DNA from: Armatimonadota bacterium | GTDB lineage: Bacteria; Armatimonadota; Fimbriimonadia; Fimbriimonadales; Fimbriimonadaceae | Direction: 5' to 3' | Assembly (NCBI GenBank): GCA_023392285.1 | Contig: JAEVZK010000106.1 | Span: forward strand, 1 to 64,000 | DNA length: 64,000 nt | Shown here: positions 49,781 through 58,063 of the stretch, one piece after another | How positions within the stretch are numbered: the stretch's first letter is position 1 | How the letters are laid out: every line of letters begins with the position of its first letter | Program-made: the position numbers and the translations under genes | The notes under the pieces: generated by a model | Told to the model about the DNA's origin: nothing | The model's input: only the letters and a program-made list of their open reading frames with translations | Database searches by the model: none

Positions 49781-49809
49781 ATTGTAGATGATTTTTGCGA
49801 AATTTGCCA
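49781..49809 (-). promoter_or_regulatory. Promoter of the tiny lipoprotein gene
   Basis: On the minus strand TGGCAA (49804-49809) and TACAAT (49781-49786) are 17 bases apart. The leader of about 75 bases contains the hairpin GGCGTC/GACGCC. Confidence 0.6.
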
Positions 49810-49838
49810 GATTTTTCTTTTAGCGCTAGGACCCATGC

Positions 49839-49844
49839 TATAAC
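49839..49844 (+). promoter_or_regulatory. -10 box (TATAAC) of the HIT gene, leaderless
   Basis: TATAAC followed by CGGAT and ATG 49850. Confidence 0.55.
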
Positions 49845-49849
49845 CGGAT

Positions 49850-50362
49850 ATGGCTGAACGGCTCTGGGCTCCTTGGCGTTTTGAATACATCGAGAAGCCG
49901 AGCTCCCAATCTTCGAGCGGTTGCATCTTTGTCGACTTGCCCGCTTCGAACGATGATCGCAGCAATCTTCTGCTCTTCAGAGGCAAGCATGCATTCGTCA
50001 TGTTGAATGCCTTTCCCTACACCAGCGGACACTTGATGGTCGCTCCGTATCGCCACACTGCAGACATGAACCAGCTGGGTGACGACGAACTGCTCGAGAT
50101 CAATCAACTGGTGGCCAAGTGCGTACGTTGGATCACTCAGGTTTATAAGCCGGACGGCTTTAATATCGGGGTCAACCTAGGCAGTGCGGCCGGTGCCGGG
50201 ATTCCCACCCACATCCATTGGCATATCGTGCCGAGGTGGAGCGGCGATACGAACTTCATGACCACGGTGGGCGACGTTCGAGTCCTCCCGCAGTCGCTCG
50301 AGTCGTCCTACGATCGTCTTAAGGAGGTCGTCGATCGTGACGGTCGATCAACTCCGGCTTAA
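49850..50362 (+). CDS. HIT-family hydrolase/phosphorylase
   Basis: 170 residues. The histidine triad is HIHWHIVPRW (about residues 121-130). The start MAERLWAPWRFEYIEKP and FPYTSGHLMVAPYRHTADMN match the Ap4A phosphorylase-like HIT branch that cleaves dinucleoside polyphosphates or AMP conjugates. Its 3' end overlaps the UDG gene by 26 bases and encodes the ribosome site of that gene. Confidence 0.9.
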   Translation: MAERLWAPWRFEYIEKPSSQSSSGCIFVDLPASNDDRSNLLLFRGKHAFVMLNAFPYTSGHLMVAPYRHTADMNQLGDDELLEINQLVAKCVRWITQVYKPDGFNIGVNLGSAAGAGIPTHIHWHIVPRWSGDTNFMTTVGDVRVLPQSLESSYDRLKEVVDRDGRSTPA

Positions 50363-50969
50363 CTGTTTGAATTGTCAAGCCTGCCCGCTGGCTGCTCGGC
50401 GAACGCTCGTGGTGTTTGGTGAAGGCGACACTTCGTCGCCTCTGGTCCTAGTTGGAGAAGGCCCTGGCGATCAGGAGGATCGCAGTGGAAGGCCTTTTGT
50501 GGGTCGAGCAGGTCAGTTGCTCACCAAGGCTCTTGACGAAGCCGGGGTAGGGAGAGCCAATGTTTACATCACAAATACGGTGAAATGCCGGGCAGCAGAC
50601 TGGTCGACCGGAAAGCCCCAAAACCGGCCGCCAAGCGATGAAGAGGTTCAGACGTGCAGGCGCTGGCTGGTACCACAACTGGAATTAATCTCTCCGTTTG
50701 TCATCCTCTGCGTAGGAGCCCCGAGCGCCAAAAACCTAATCAAGAAAGATTTCAAGATCACCCGGGAGCGAGGCATCTTCTTCAAAGGAGAGATGTCTAA
50801 AGCCATCATCGCCACGTTGCACCCTTCGTATATCCTCCGCAACATGAGCGCGTCGGGGAACGATGGAGGTTACAGCTTGCTCGTTGCCGATATTCATAGG
50901 GCGTGGGACTGTGCCATTCGACTGCGCGAAAGAGGACAACAGGCTTTGGGTCAGGCGGTTCAGGGTTGA
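50337..50969 (+). CDS. Uracil-DNA glycosylase, family 4 (iron-sulfur)
   Basis: 210 residues, GTG start with AAGGAGG 9 bases upstream. It removes uracil from DNA. Motif A is GEGPGDQEDRSGRPFVGRAG and motif B HPSYILRN. Four Cys for a 4Fe-4S cluster come from CQAC near residues 13-16, VKC and QTC. The type is the thermophile/UDGa branch also widespread in mesophiles. The stop overlaps the folK TTG as TTGA. Confidence 0.93.
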   Translation: MTVDQLRLNCLNCQACPLAARRTLVVFGEGDTSSPLVLVGEGPGDQEDRSGRPFVGRAGQLLTKALDEAGVGRANVYITNTVKCRAADWSTGKPQNRPPSDEEVQTCRRWLVPQLELISPFVILCVGAPSAKNLIKKDFKITRERGIFFKGEMSKAIIATLHPSYILRNMSASGNDGGYSLLVADIHRAWDCAIRLRERGQQALGQAVQG

Positions 50970-51484
50970 CGCCCTGCATTATCGGGTTAGGCTCGAATGT
51001 GGGTGACTCCCTCGGCAACCTTCAGCGAGCGGCGCGGATGCTGGAGGCGAGAGCTAAGGTGCTTCGTCTTAGCCCCGTCTATCGAACCGCACCAATGTAC
51101 GTGCTGAACCAGCCCGATTTCCTGAACGGTGCGGCGCTTCTTGAGACCGACCTCGGCCCACGAAGTCTCTTGGCGACGTTGAAGGAGATCGAAGATCGAA
51201 TGGGGCGAGAGAAAAGCGCGAGGTATGGGCCTCGTGAAATCGATCTTGATTTGGTGGCCTTTGGGTGTCTTAGCTACCAATATGTAGGCGGAGAGCGCGA
51301 CCTGACTGTCCCCCACCCAAAGCTTGCCGAGCGGCGCTTTGTGCTGGCTCCGTCCTACGACGTCGCGCCCGACTGGCATTTTCCGGGCCTAGGGGACGTC
51401 CGTTCGCTACTTGCTCGCACAGAATCGGACGCGGATGCAGTCCTCAAGTTGAACGATGCAGCAATTCATTTACAAGGCAATTGA
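50966..51484 (+). CDS. folK: Hydroxymethyldihydropterin pyrophosphokinase
   Basis: 172 residues, TTG start inside the TTGA overlap with the UDG gene; the longer frame to 50903 is not supported. It transfers pyrophosphate to 6-hydroxymethyl-dihydropterin in folate synthesis. GLGSNVGDSLGNL, VYRTAPMYVLNQPDFLNGA, YGPREIDLDLVAFG and VPHPKLAERRFVLAP are diagnostic. The 3' end overlaps the GspF-like gene by 29 bases. Confidence 0.94.
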   Translation: MTPCIIGLGSNVGDSLGNLQRAARMLEARAKVLRLSPVYRTAPMYVLNQPDFLNGAALLETDLGPRSLLATLKEIEDRMGREKSARYGPREIDLDLVAFGCLSYQYVGGERDLTVPHPKLAERRFVLAPSYDVAPDWHFPGLGDVRSLLARTESDADAVLKLNDAAIHLQGN

Positions 51485-52778
51485 TCGTCAAGGCAAAACG
51501 GTCGAAGGCAGCATCGAGGCCACCACGAGAGATGCCGCTGCGAGAAGCCTCAGCCTTTCCGGCCTGCTCGTGTCGCGCATCGAACCCAGTCCAAGGGTTC
51601 AGCCCACCCACCAACCTCCATCTATACCGCCGATCGCGTTAGCTCCCCAAGCGCGGCAGATTCCTAAAGTTGCCGCCTCTGCAAGCACTCCGATCAAGGC
51701 TGCGGTATCGCCAGTGCCTGCGGCTACTCCCATTCGCACAAGGAGGGGCCGCGACAAGGATCTCTACTTCATCTTTAGTCAGCTTGCAAGCTATGCCAAA
51801 GCGGGAATCAACTTGGCGGAGGCCTGCGCGAACCTGTCTAAGACCACGCGACGCGCCGACTATGCTCAATCGCTCGTCGACGCCAGCAAGATCGCGGAAA
51901 AGGGGGGACGCATCAGCGACACCTTCGCAAAATACGTCGATCTCTATCCGCCTCACCTCGTGGGAATGGTTAGAGCTTGCGAAGAAGGTGGCTTCTTCCC
52001 TGAAGGACTCAACAAGGCGGCTGACCAGGCAATGGAGTCGCACAAGTTTAAACGCTGGTTCAATTGGTTTGGCTTTATCGCTCTGACCTCGTTCGGGTGC
52101 ATGCCTCTGGCGATCGATTTCTTCAAGGCCATGAAGATGACGTTCACCGAGATGACTTCGAACACATCCTCTGGAGGTTTTTGGGACACGCTCTTCCGCA
52201 TGATGCGGAAAGATCTCGCTTGGCCGACCGGCCCGGCTACGCTCATGATCTGTTTGGTCATCTATCTTTTCTGGAGATGGCTAGTTAGTCGACCGCAAAT
52301 GCTGCTTCGTCACCGCTGGATTCTTAACTTCTGGGGATTGAGAAAGCGAGCTCAAGCGGAATCGTTCGCTCTCTTCGGATGGACCATGTCGATGCTCACT
52401 CGGATTGGATTGCCGCTGCGAGCCGTTTGGTTTCTGTCGACCGCCACAATGCCGAATCAGTGGATTCGCCACCGGATGGATCGGCAGGGCCAATTGATGA
52501 ATGAGAGCACGAAGCTTTCGGAGGCGATGAACCAATCGAGAATGCTCCCGGAAGAATTCGCACCCTTTGTCTCAACTGGCGAAATCGCAGGAGATGTCCC
52601 TGGCCAGCTCATGAGAATAGCCAATACTCAGTACGACGAGTACAAGATCAACGACACGACGGCCAAAGGAAGGGTCGGGTGCTGGATCATCCTGGTGATC
52701 GTGGTGTGCGGCTTCCTCATCTACATTCTTTACGCGGCACTATATCTTCGACCTACCATGGATGAAGTGCTCCACTAG
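51456..52778 (+). CDS. Divergent GspF/PilC-like inner-membrane protein
   Basis: 440 residues. The N-terminal YKAIDRQGKTVEGSIEATTR is typical of GspF. A Pro/Ala-rich linker (about 45-95) leads to the first T2SSF domain (about 108-230, with QLASYAKAGINLAEACANLS and MVRACEEGGFFPEGLNKAAD) and a weaker second one (about 300-415). Three helices end with ILVIVVCGFLIYILYAAL. GspF/PilC is the platform of type II secretion and type IV pili. A second, more canonical copy follows. No ATPase, pilin or secretin genes are near. Confidence 0.82.
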   Translation: MQQFIYKAIDRQGKTVEGSIEATTRDAAARSLSLSGLLVSRIEPSPRVQPTHQPPSIPPIALAPQARQIPKVAASASTPIKAAVSPVPAATPIRTRRGRDKDLYFIFSQLASYAKAGINLAEACANLSKTTRRADYAQSLVDASKIAEKGGRISDTFAKYVDLYPPHLVGMVRACEEGGFFPEGLNKAADQAMESHKFKRWFNWFGFIALTSFGCMPLAIDFFKAMKMTFTEMTSNTSSGGFWDTLFRMMRKDLAWPTGPATLMICLVIYLFWRWLVSRPQMLLRHRWILNFWGLRKRAQAESFALFGWTMSMLTRIGLPLRAVWFLSTATMPNQWIRHRMDRQGQLMNESTKLSEAMNQSRMLPEEFAPFVSTGEIAGDVPGQLMRIANTQYDEYKINDTTAKGRVGCWIILVIVVCGFLIYILYAALYLRPTMDEVLH

Positions 52779-52848
52779 GCGGATTGAACGATATTCCGTC
52801 GACGTATCTCTTGTTATTACAGGAATCGCTGATAATAATGAGGGGATC

Positions 52849-54135
52849 ATGCCGACGTTCGAGTATTTAGCCACCAATCCCTCGGGCGAGCGAGTATCCG
52901 GTACAGTCCTCGGACCCAACATCGAGCAAGCCCTAATTTCTCTTTCGCACGACGGCTTGAAAGTGGAGCGAATCAATCAGTCGGCTTCACTTGCCGATCC
53001 GTTAGCTGACCATAGCCTCCGCCAACCGATCGAAGCGCCCCTCCAAACACCGCTTGCCCCAACAACCATCAAGAGCCCACCGACTGAGCAGCGCAGCTAC
53101 GTTGCGACGAGTGTCGCCGGCCCCCTTGTCGGCAAAGTCTCACTCACCAATCTCGCCTTTTTCTACCGTCAATTCGGGACCATGCTTGAAGCGGGAGTGC
53201 CCATCGTACAGGCCCTGGACACCCTTGCCAACCAGGCTCGGAATCCCAAATTAGGTTCGGTGATCCGAGAGATTCGGGGCCATGTTGAAGCTGGAAGACC
53301 CGTAAGTGTCGGGATGCAGCGATATCCAGAGGTGTTTCCGGCGCTGGTGATGAGTATGGTCCGAGCAGGGGAAGAAGGTGGCTTTTTAAGCCACTCATTC
53401 AGCCTCATCGCGGATTACACTGATTCAGAAATTGCCTTGCGGAACCTTTTGCGCAGGATCACTTTCTATCCCAAGCTCGTCCTCGGCTTCTCCGTCTTCA
53501 TTGTCCTCGCAACGAACCTGTTCCTGTCGATCATCGGGAAGAAAGGAGGGTTGAGCTCACCGCTCACGACTCTGACGACTTGGATATGGTTGGGGCCTTT
53601 GGTAGTGGGCATCTACCTTTTCGTGAAGGTTGGACTCGCAAATCCGCGCATCAAATACAACTTTGATGTCGTTATCTCCAATCTGCCCTACCTGGGACCT
53701 ACCGTGCGGCAGTTGGCGATGGCCAAGTTTGGACGCGCGTTCGGGGCGCTATACCGAGGCGGAGTGCCGATCAATCGAGCCATCCACCTAGCAGGGGACG
53801 CGACTGGAAACGAATACATCCGGGCAAGAGTCGTACCGGCGTCGAGGACGTTGGAAACTGGAGCCGGACTCACTGAAACCCTGAGGAGCACGGGAGCGTT
53901 CACGCCGATCGTTCTGGACATCATGGAGACAGGCGAGCGAACGGGAAACATCGACGAGATGCTCACGCGCATGTCGGACTTCTATGAAGATGAGGGCAAG
54001 ACGCGTTCAGAGCAGATGGGACACGTTTTGGGCGTGATCGTGTATGTTTGCGTCGCAATCTACGTTCTCTACATTCTCATTCAGTTCTACTCAGGATATT
54101 TCAGCAGCCTCCTCAACAGCGCTGGTGGTGAGTAG
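52849..54135 (+). CDS. GspF/PilC-like inner-membrane platform protein
   Basis: 428 residues from ATG 52849 with GAGGGG upstream. Two T2SSF domains: the first about 103-225 (FYRQFGTMLEAGVPIVQALD, MVRAGEEGGFLSHSFSLIAD), the second about 305-420 (FGRAFGALYRGGVPINRAIH, METGERTGNIDEMLTRMSDF). Helices at about 225-250, 265-285 and the C-terminus. It is the better-conserved member of the pair. The J-domain gene starts right after its stop. Confidence 0.9.
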   Translation: MPTFEYLATNPSGERVSGTVLGPNIEQALISLSHDGLKVERINQSASLADPLADHSLRQPIEAPLQTPLAPTTIKSPPTEQRSYVATSVAGPLVGKVSLTNLAFFYRQFGTMLEAGVPIVQALDTLANQARNPKLGSVIREIRGHVEAGRPVSVGMQRYPEVFPALVMSMVRAGEEGGFLSHSFSLIADYTDSEIALRNLLRRITFYPKLVLGFSVFIVLATNLFLSIIGKKGGLSSPLTTLTTWIWLGPLVVGIYLFVKVGLANPRIKYNFDVVISNLPYLGPTVRQLAMAKFGRAFGALYRGGVPINRAIHLAGDATGNEYIRARVVPASRTLETGAGLTETLRSTGAFTPIVLDIMETGERTGNIDEMLTRMSDFYEDEGKTRSEQMGHVLGVIVYVCVAIYVLYILIQFYSGYFSSLLNSAGGE

Positions 54136-55251
54136 GTGCCGAAGAATCATTATCAGGTTCTCGGGATACCCATCACCAGTACCGCTCAAGAAGTAAGGTC
54201 CGCCTATCGTCAGCTAGTTCTGAAACACCATCCCGACCGCTCCTCGGACCCAAAATCTGGAGAGATTTTCCTGGCGGCGACCGAGGCTTATAAAGTTCTT
54301 GGTGACGCTGAAGCTCGAAAGCGTTACGATGCCCAAATAGCCCTAGAGCGCAGATTGCGCGAAAAGAGGATGGATCAACCGCCGCCGAGCGCCGCGAACT
54401 TTGGCTGGCCCTCTTCTGGCGAGACGCGGGCTACTGCGTCCTCTAAGCGGGCAGAAATCAGAGAGGAAGTCGTGACTCTAAGTCATCTATTCTCCCGTGG
54501 ACGATATAGTGATGCGGAGGTTCTCGCGCAGTCCATCATTCAACGTGATCCGCGTCAGGCTGTCCCCTATGCCATCCTTGGAGACATTGCGAGAATGCGC
54601 GGCAATCGTGGCGAGGCCCTGAAGCTGTATGCCTACGCCGCCCAGTTCGATCCGCGCAATCCAACCTATCAGCGCCGCTACGAAGATCTCCTGAACACCC
54701 CGGTTAGGTCGGTAGCGAGCTTTGTACGTGACAAGAGCGAACTCAAGCCTCATTATTTCGCGGGATACGTTGGCATAGGCCTTGTGTTCGTGGCCTGCGC
54801 ATACCTGGTTCTCGCCAAAGAACGGCCCCTCTTTCCTTCCCTCGGCCTTATTTCGACTTGGACGGTCGGGCTGATCGTCATGCTCTTCTTTATGGGTGTT
54901 ACAGTGGGTGCCTGCTTGTCGATAGAAAGTCTGATCGACAGCTTCGGCGCGATCACCACGAATTCTGTGGGCAAGCGCAATCCGACTGCCGCGCTTGCCA
55001 CCCTTGCGGTAGTAAATTTTTGGCTGGCAGTTTTCTCATACGTTCTGCTTGGGGTGGCTCGTCAGTCCTTCAATTTTTCAACGACCCGTGTCGTCGCAGC
55101 CTCTGCGTCTGCGACCTGCCTAGCCGCCCTTTCGTGCGAGTTCGCCGGGCGTATCAGCGGTATTCAAGTGCTCTTATGGGGAGGAAATTTCGTTTACCTC
55201 GGTGCTTTGTGCGGGTGGCTGGTCTCGGACGCCCTTCGAACGCCTGGATAG
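54136..55251 (+). CDS. J-domain/TPR membrane protein
   Basis: 371 residues, GTG start directly after the gspF stop. A J domain fills residues 4-70 (NHYQVLGIPITSTAQEVRSA and the HPD of LVLKHHPDRSSD). A TPR-like helical part follows (about 110-190, EVLAQSIIQRDPRQAVPYAI, GNRGEALKLYAYAAQFDPRN). Then come about five membrane helices (210-370). It is unlike DnaJ itself (no zinc fingers) and would recruit a DnaK to the membrane. Its position after the GspF pair hints at a pilus or secretion role (inference). Confidence 0.82.
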   Translation: MPKNHYQVLGIPITSTAQEVRSAYRQLVLKHHPDRSSDPKSGEIFLAATEAYKVLGDAEARKRYDAQIALERRLREKRMDQPPPSAANFGWPSSGETRATASSKRAEIREEVVTLSHLFSRGRYSDAEVLAQSIIQRDPRQAVPYAILGDIARMRGNRGEALKLYAYAAQFDPRNPTYQRRYEDLLNTPVRSVASFVRDKSELKPHYFAGYVGIGLVFVACAYLVLAKERPLFPSLGLISTWTVGLIVMLFFMGVTVGACLSIESLIDSFGAITTNSVGKRNPTAALATLAVVNFWLAVFSYVLLGVARQSFNFSTTRVVAASASATCLAALSCEFAGRISGIQVLLWGGNFVYLGALCGWLVSDALRTPG

Positions 55252-55256
55252 CTCCC

Positions 55257-55262
55257 CATAAT
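55257..55262 (+). promoter_or_regulatory. -10 box (CATAAT) of the nitroreductase, leaderless
   Basis: CATAAT is followed by 7 bases (AGGAATC) and ATG 55270. Confidence 0.5.
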
Positions 55263-55269
55263 AGGAATC

Positions 55270-56073
55270 ATGTTTAAGGAGAGCTTTCAGGACGCCTGGC
55301 GTGCCCGCTACGACAGCGAACCTGATTTCACTTATCCCGATTTAGCGCCGTTTCTTCGCCACCGTTCAATTCGCCGCTTTGCTGATCGTTCTGTTGACGA
55401 ATCACTGATCAGTGGATTGGTGGCTTGCGCCCAATCAGCCTCCACGAGCAGCAGCCTTCAACTGTGGAGCATCATTTCCGTCCAAAATCCAAGTACCCGC
55501 GAGGAACTGGCGCTCTTGTGCGATAACTACAACCACATCCGCGAGTGCGCATGGTTCCTGTGCTTCATTGTCGATCATTTTCGGCTCAAGCAGGCAGCCG
55601 CTGAGGTCGGAGAAGGCGCGCTCGGGCTGCCATTTACCGAATTCTTTACAATGGCCGTCGTAGATGCAGCCCTCGCTTCCGAAAGAATGGTGGTGGCGGC
55701 AGAAAGCACGGGACTCGGGATCTGCTACATCGGCGCGTTGAGAAACAACGCCGCCGAAGTCAGCCGCATTCTCGATCTGCCAGAACAGACGTTCGGAGTC
55801 TTTGGATTATGCTTGGGCTGGCCTGAAGAACCGATTACAGCTAAGATCAAACCTCGATTGAGCCAAGAGGCGATTTGGCATCGCGAACAATACAATCGCT
55901 CGGTTGACGTTACCGAATACGACGCCCGCATGTCGGAGTTCTATCGTTCCGAGAATATGAAAGGGGATGTAACCTGGTCCATGCGGTCCGGACGAAGAGT
56001 CGACGAGCATCACATGACCGGCCGCGACACTCTACTCACCTGGCTCCGCTCAAAAGGATTTCTCCAGAAATAA
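55270..56073 (+). CDS. Nitroreductase-family FMN oxidoreductase (NfsA-like)
   Basis: 267 residues. RHRSIRRFADRSVDESLI is the FMN-binding start, followed by AQSASTSSSLQLWSIISV, GLGICYIGALRNNAAEVSRI and GLCLGWPEE, matching the NfsA/FRP group of NADPH-dependent oxidoreductases. It may reduce quinones, nitro compounds or flavin. A single gene with its own -10 box, followed by a terminator. Confidence 0.88.
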   Translation: MFKESFQDAWRARYDSEPDFTYPDLAPFLRHRSIRRFADRSVDESLISGLVACAQSASTSSSLQLWSIISVQNPSTREELALLCDNYNHIRECAWFLCFIVDHFRLKQAAAEVGEGALGLPFTEFFTMAVVDAALASERMVVAAESTGLGICYIGALRNNAAEVSRILDLPEQTFGVFGLCLGWPEEPITAKIKPRLSQEAIWHREQYNRSVDVTEYDARMSEFYRSENMKGDVTWSMRSGRRVDEHHMTGRDTLLTWLRSKGFLQK

Positions 56074-56076
56074 AAA

Positions 56077-56103
56077 GTCGCCGGATTCATAGAACCCGGC
56101 GAC
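56077..56103 (-). terminator. Terminator between nitroreductase and small lipoprotein genes
   Basis: GTCGCCGG (56077-56084) pairs with CCGGCGAC (56096-56103). On the minus strand TTTTTA follows directly, so it mainly ends the small lipoprotein gene at 56123. Confidence 0.85.
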
Positions 56104-56122
56104 GATCGTTTTGGCTAAAGCC

Positions 56123-56254
56123 TTACTTGGCGGCGTCACCGCCAGCCGTAGCTGTCGTCGACGTGGTTGCGCCAGCGTCATCCTTGCTGCCGCAGCCTGC
56201 GAGAATTCCACCAACAATGCTCATCACCATAATCAAAGCGAAAATTTTCTTCAT
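56123..56254 (-). CDS. 43-residue lipoprotein, paralogue of 49496-49699
   Basis: A small gene read from the bases: it starts MKKIFALIMVMSIVGGILAG, then CGSKDDAGATTSTTATAGGD and AAK. The signal peptide ends in a lipobox (ILAGC). The GCGSKDDAGAT segment matches GCGNKDEAGAT of the 67-residue lipoprotein. AGGAGG lies about 13 bases and AAGGA 1 base before the ATG. It has a near-consensus promoter and its own terminator. Function unknown; the mature form is only about 23 residues. Confidence 0.78.
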   Translation of the reverse strand: MKKIFALIMVMSIVGGILAGCGSKDDAGATTSTTATAGGDAAK

Positions 56255-56320
56255 ATCCTTAGATACACCTCCTAAAGTGTGCTTTTCAGCCGCCTGAGAT
56301 GAGATTTCTCAGACAGGTGC

Positions 56321-56349
56321 ATTATAATGTTTTTCAAGAAGCGTTGCAA
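56321..56349 (-). promoter_or_regulatory. Strong promoter of the 43-residue lipoprotein
   Basis: On the minus strand TTGCAA (56344-56349) and TATAAT (56321-56326) are exactly 17 bases apart, among the best promoters in the window. The leader of about 60 bases contains a CTGAGA/TCTCAG hairpin. Confidence 0.75.
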
Positions 56350-56405
56350 GTTGGCAGCGGCGAGTGACATTTCGGAGCCAGGAACGCTCTAAAGAAAGTA
56401 AGACT

Positions 56406-56684
56406 ATGAAGAATCAAAACGACCTCATCGTTTCCATCGTCGCGATTGTGATCTTGTTGATCGTCGTAGGTGTCGCCTGGGGAACGAAAGTGGAGCCACG
56501 ACAGCCCACGCCGCCAACTGAGGTGACAGTAGCCCCGCCGCAACTACCCACGCAAGTCGCGCCGGTGATGGCGAACGGTCTTCCGAGTGGAGGCAATGGT
56601 GGTGGCGGTGGAGCTGCGGGTGGAGCAGCCTCCGGGAGGATGCCCGGCCCAAGTTCTCCAAAGGGATCAAAGTTCGGGCGCTAA
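56406..56684 (+). CDS. Small membrane-anchored Pro/Gly-rich protein
   Basis: 92 residues from ATG 56406. One N-terminal helix (LIVSIVAIVILLIVVGVAWG) anchors it. The remainder is disordered: Pro/Val-rich (VEPRQPTPPTEVTVAPPQLP), then Gly/Ala-rich (GGNGGGGGAAGGAASG), ending KGSKFGR. No homologue recognised. It lies divergently from the 43-residue lipoprotein gene. Confidence 0.6.
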   Translation: MKNQNDLIVSIVAIVILLIVVGVAWGTKVEPRQPTPPTEVTVAPPQLPTQVAPVMANGLPSGGNGGGGGAAGGAASGRMPGPSSPKGSKFGR

Positions 56685-56742
56685 ACTGCAGTCTAAGACT
56701 CGCCTGAGACTATCATTCGGACCGCCCGACGTGACATAGTGA

Positions 56743-56748
56743 TAGTCT
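56743..56748 (+). promoter_or_regulatory. -10-like box (TAGTCT) of the remA-mre operon, leaderless
   Basis: TAGTCT followed by 6 bases (CAGCAA) and ATG 56755; GATAGT two bases upstream is an alternative reading. No ribosome site. Confidence 0.45.
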
Positions 56749-56754
56749 CAGCAA

Positions 56755-57021
56755 ATGCCTACTCCTGCCGTTCTCAATGTAGGTTTTTACAACTTCGTTC
56801 TCACCGATAAAGTCGTTGCGCTCGTGAGCGCCGAGTCGGCACCGATGCGCCGAACCGTGCAGAACCTTCGTAAAGGAGGCGATCTCATCGACGCGACACA
56901 GGGCCGGAAGACCAAGTCAATTATTTTCACGACAAGCTCGGCCGTCATCTTGTCCGCGATTTCCCAAGAAACGTTGGCTAAACGCCTGAGCACCGGCGAA
57001 GTCGGCAACGATGAGGAGTAG
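56755..57021 (+). CDS. remA: RemA-like DUF370 regulator
   Basis: 88 residues: LNVGFYNFVLTDKVVALVSA, SAPMRRTVQNLRKGGDLIDA, QGRKTKSIIFTTSSAVILSA. It aligns closely with Bacillus RemA, a DNA-binding protein that oligomerises and activates matrix and osmoprotection genes. In many bacteria DUF370 genes sit beside gmk; here it leads an operon with mreBCD and overlaps mreB by 11 bases. Confidence 0.92.
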   Translation: MPTPAVLNVGFYNFVLTDKVVALVSAESAPMRRTVQNLRKGGDLIDATQGRKTKSIIFTTSSAVILSAISQETLAKRLSTGEVGNDEE

Positions 57022-58063
57022 ATCCCAGTCTCGGCTGTTTGGCAGCCTCATACGCGATATCGGGATAGACCTCGGAACTGCGAACAGCCTCGTCTTCGTT
57101 GCCGGCCAGGGCATTGTTATTCATGAGCCGAGCGTCATCGCCGTCAGCCAAGACGACCGCCGCACCATCAGTGTGGGCGAGGCGGCTCGGCACATGCTCG
57201 GCAGAACTCCTCAAAACATCGAAGCAATCAAACCCATCCGCAATGGCGTCATCGCGGATTACCTCCAGACCGAGGAGCTGCTCAGAAGCTTTATCCAGCG
57301 AGTAACCAATCGTTTCCTACTGCGTAAGAATGTCTTGGTAGGCGTTCCAAGTGGTGTGACCGAGGTCGAGCGCCGAGCTGTGCTCGAAGCAACTCGTAAC
57401 GCGGGTGCAACCCACTCATTCGTGATCGAAGAGCCCATCGCTGCCGCTTTCGGATCGGGCCTGCCGGTTCATGAGCCCACCGCGTCGATCGTGGTCGATG
57501 TCGGTGGAGGGACGACGGAGGTAGCCATTATCTCCTCCTCGGGCATTGTGCATGCGAATTCGCTGCGCATTGCCGGAGATGAACTGGATGAGGCGATCAT
57601 CAGCTACGTCCGACGTGCCTACAATCTCCTGATTGGCGAACAAACCGCCGAGCGCGCGAAGGTCGAGGTCGGATGCGTGGTGCCGCTGCAACAAGAGCTG
57701 AGAACTGAAATTCGCGGTCGCGATCTCGTTAGCGGCTTGCCCAAGAGCGTCATAATCACGAGCGACGAGATTCGAAACGCCATTCTTGAGCCGGTGAATG
57801 CGATTGTTCAATCAGTGAAGATAACGCTTGAGGCTGCTCCGCCCGAATTGGCTGGTGACGCGATTGATCGAGGCATTCTTCTGTGCGGGGGAGGCGCACT
57901 CCTCCGAGGATTTGAACAGTATCTGGCCGAACACACCATGATGAAGGTGCAGGTTGCGACTGACCCCCTCTTGGCAGTGGCTCATGGGACGGGAAGGATC
58001 GTTGCAGAAATGCATCACAACGTGCGGGTCCGCCGGCTGGTGGAAAGGGCAAGCCTGTATTGA
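57011..58063 (+). CDS. mreB: Rod-shape determining protein MreB
   Basis: 350 residues. An actin-like ATPase that guides lateral wall synthesis. IGIDLGTANSLVFVAGQGIV, PIRNGVIADYLQTEELL, VGVPSGVTEVERRAV, VVDVGGGTTEVAIISS and LCGGGALLRGFEQYLAEHT are the actin-family motifs. The start overlaps remA, and mreC follows with a TTGA overlap. Presence of mreBCD predicts a rod-shaped cell. Confidence 0.95.
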   Translation: MRSRSQSRLFGSLIRDIGIDLGTANSLVFVAGQGIVIHEPSVIAVSQDDRRTISVGEAARHMLGRTPQNIEAIKPIRNGVIADYLQTEELLRSFIQRVTNRFLLRKNVLVGVPSGVTEVERRAVLEATRNAGATHSFVIEEPIAAAFGSGLPVHEPTASIVVDVGGGTTEVAIISSSGIVHANSLRIAGDELDEAIISYVRRAYNLLIGEQTAERAKVEVGCVVPLQQELRTEIRGRDLVSGLPKSVIITSDEIRNAILEPVNAIVQSVKITLEAAPPELAGDAIDRGILLCGGGALLRGFEQYLAEHTMMKVQVATDPLLAVAHGTGRIVAEMHHNVRVRRLVERASLY

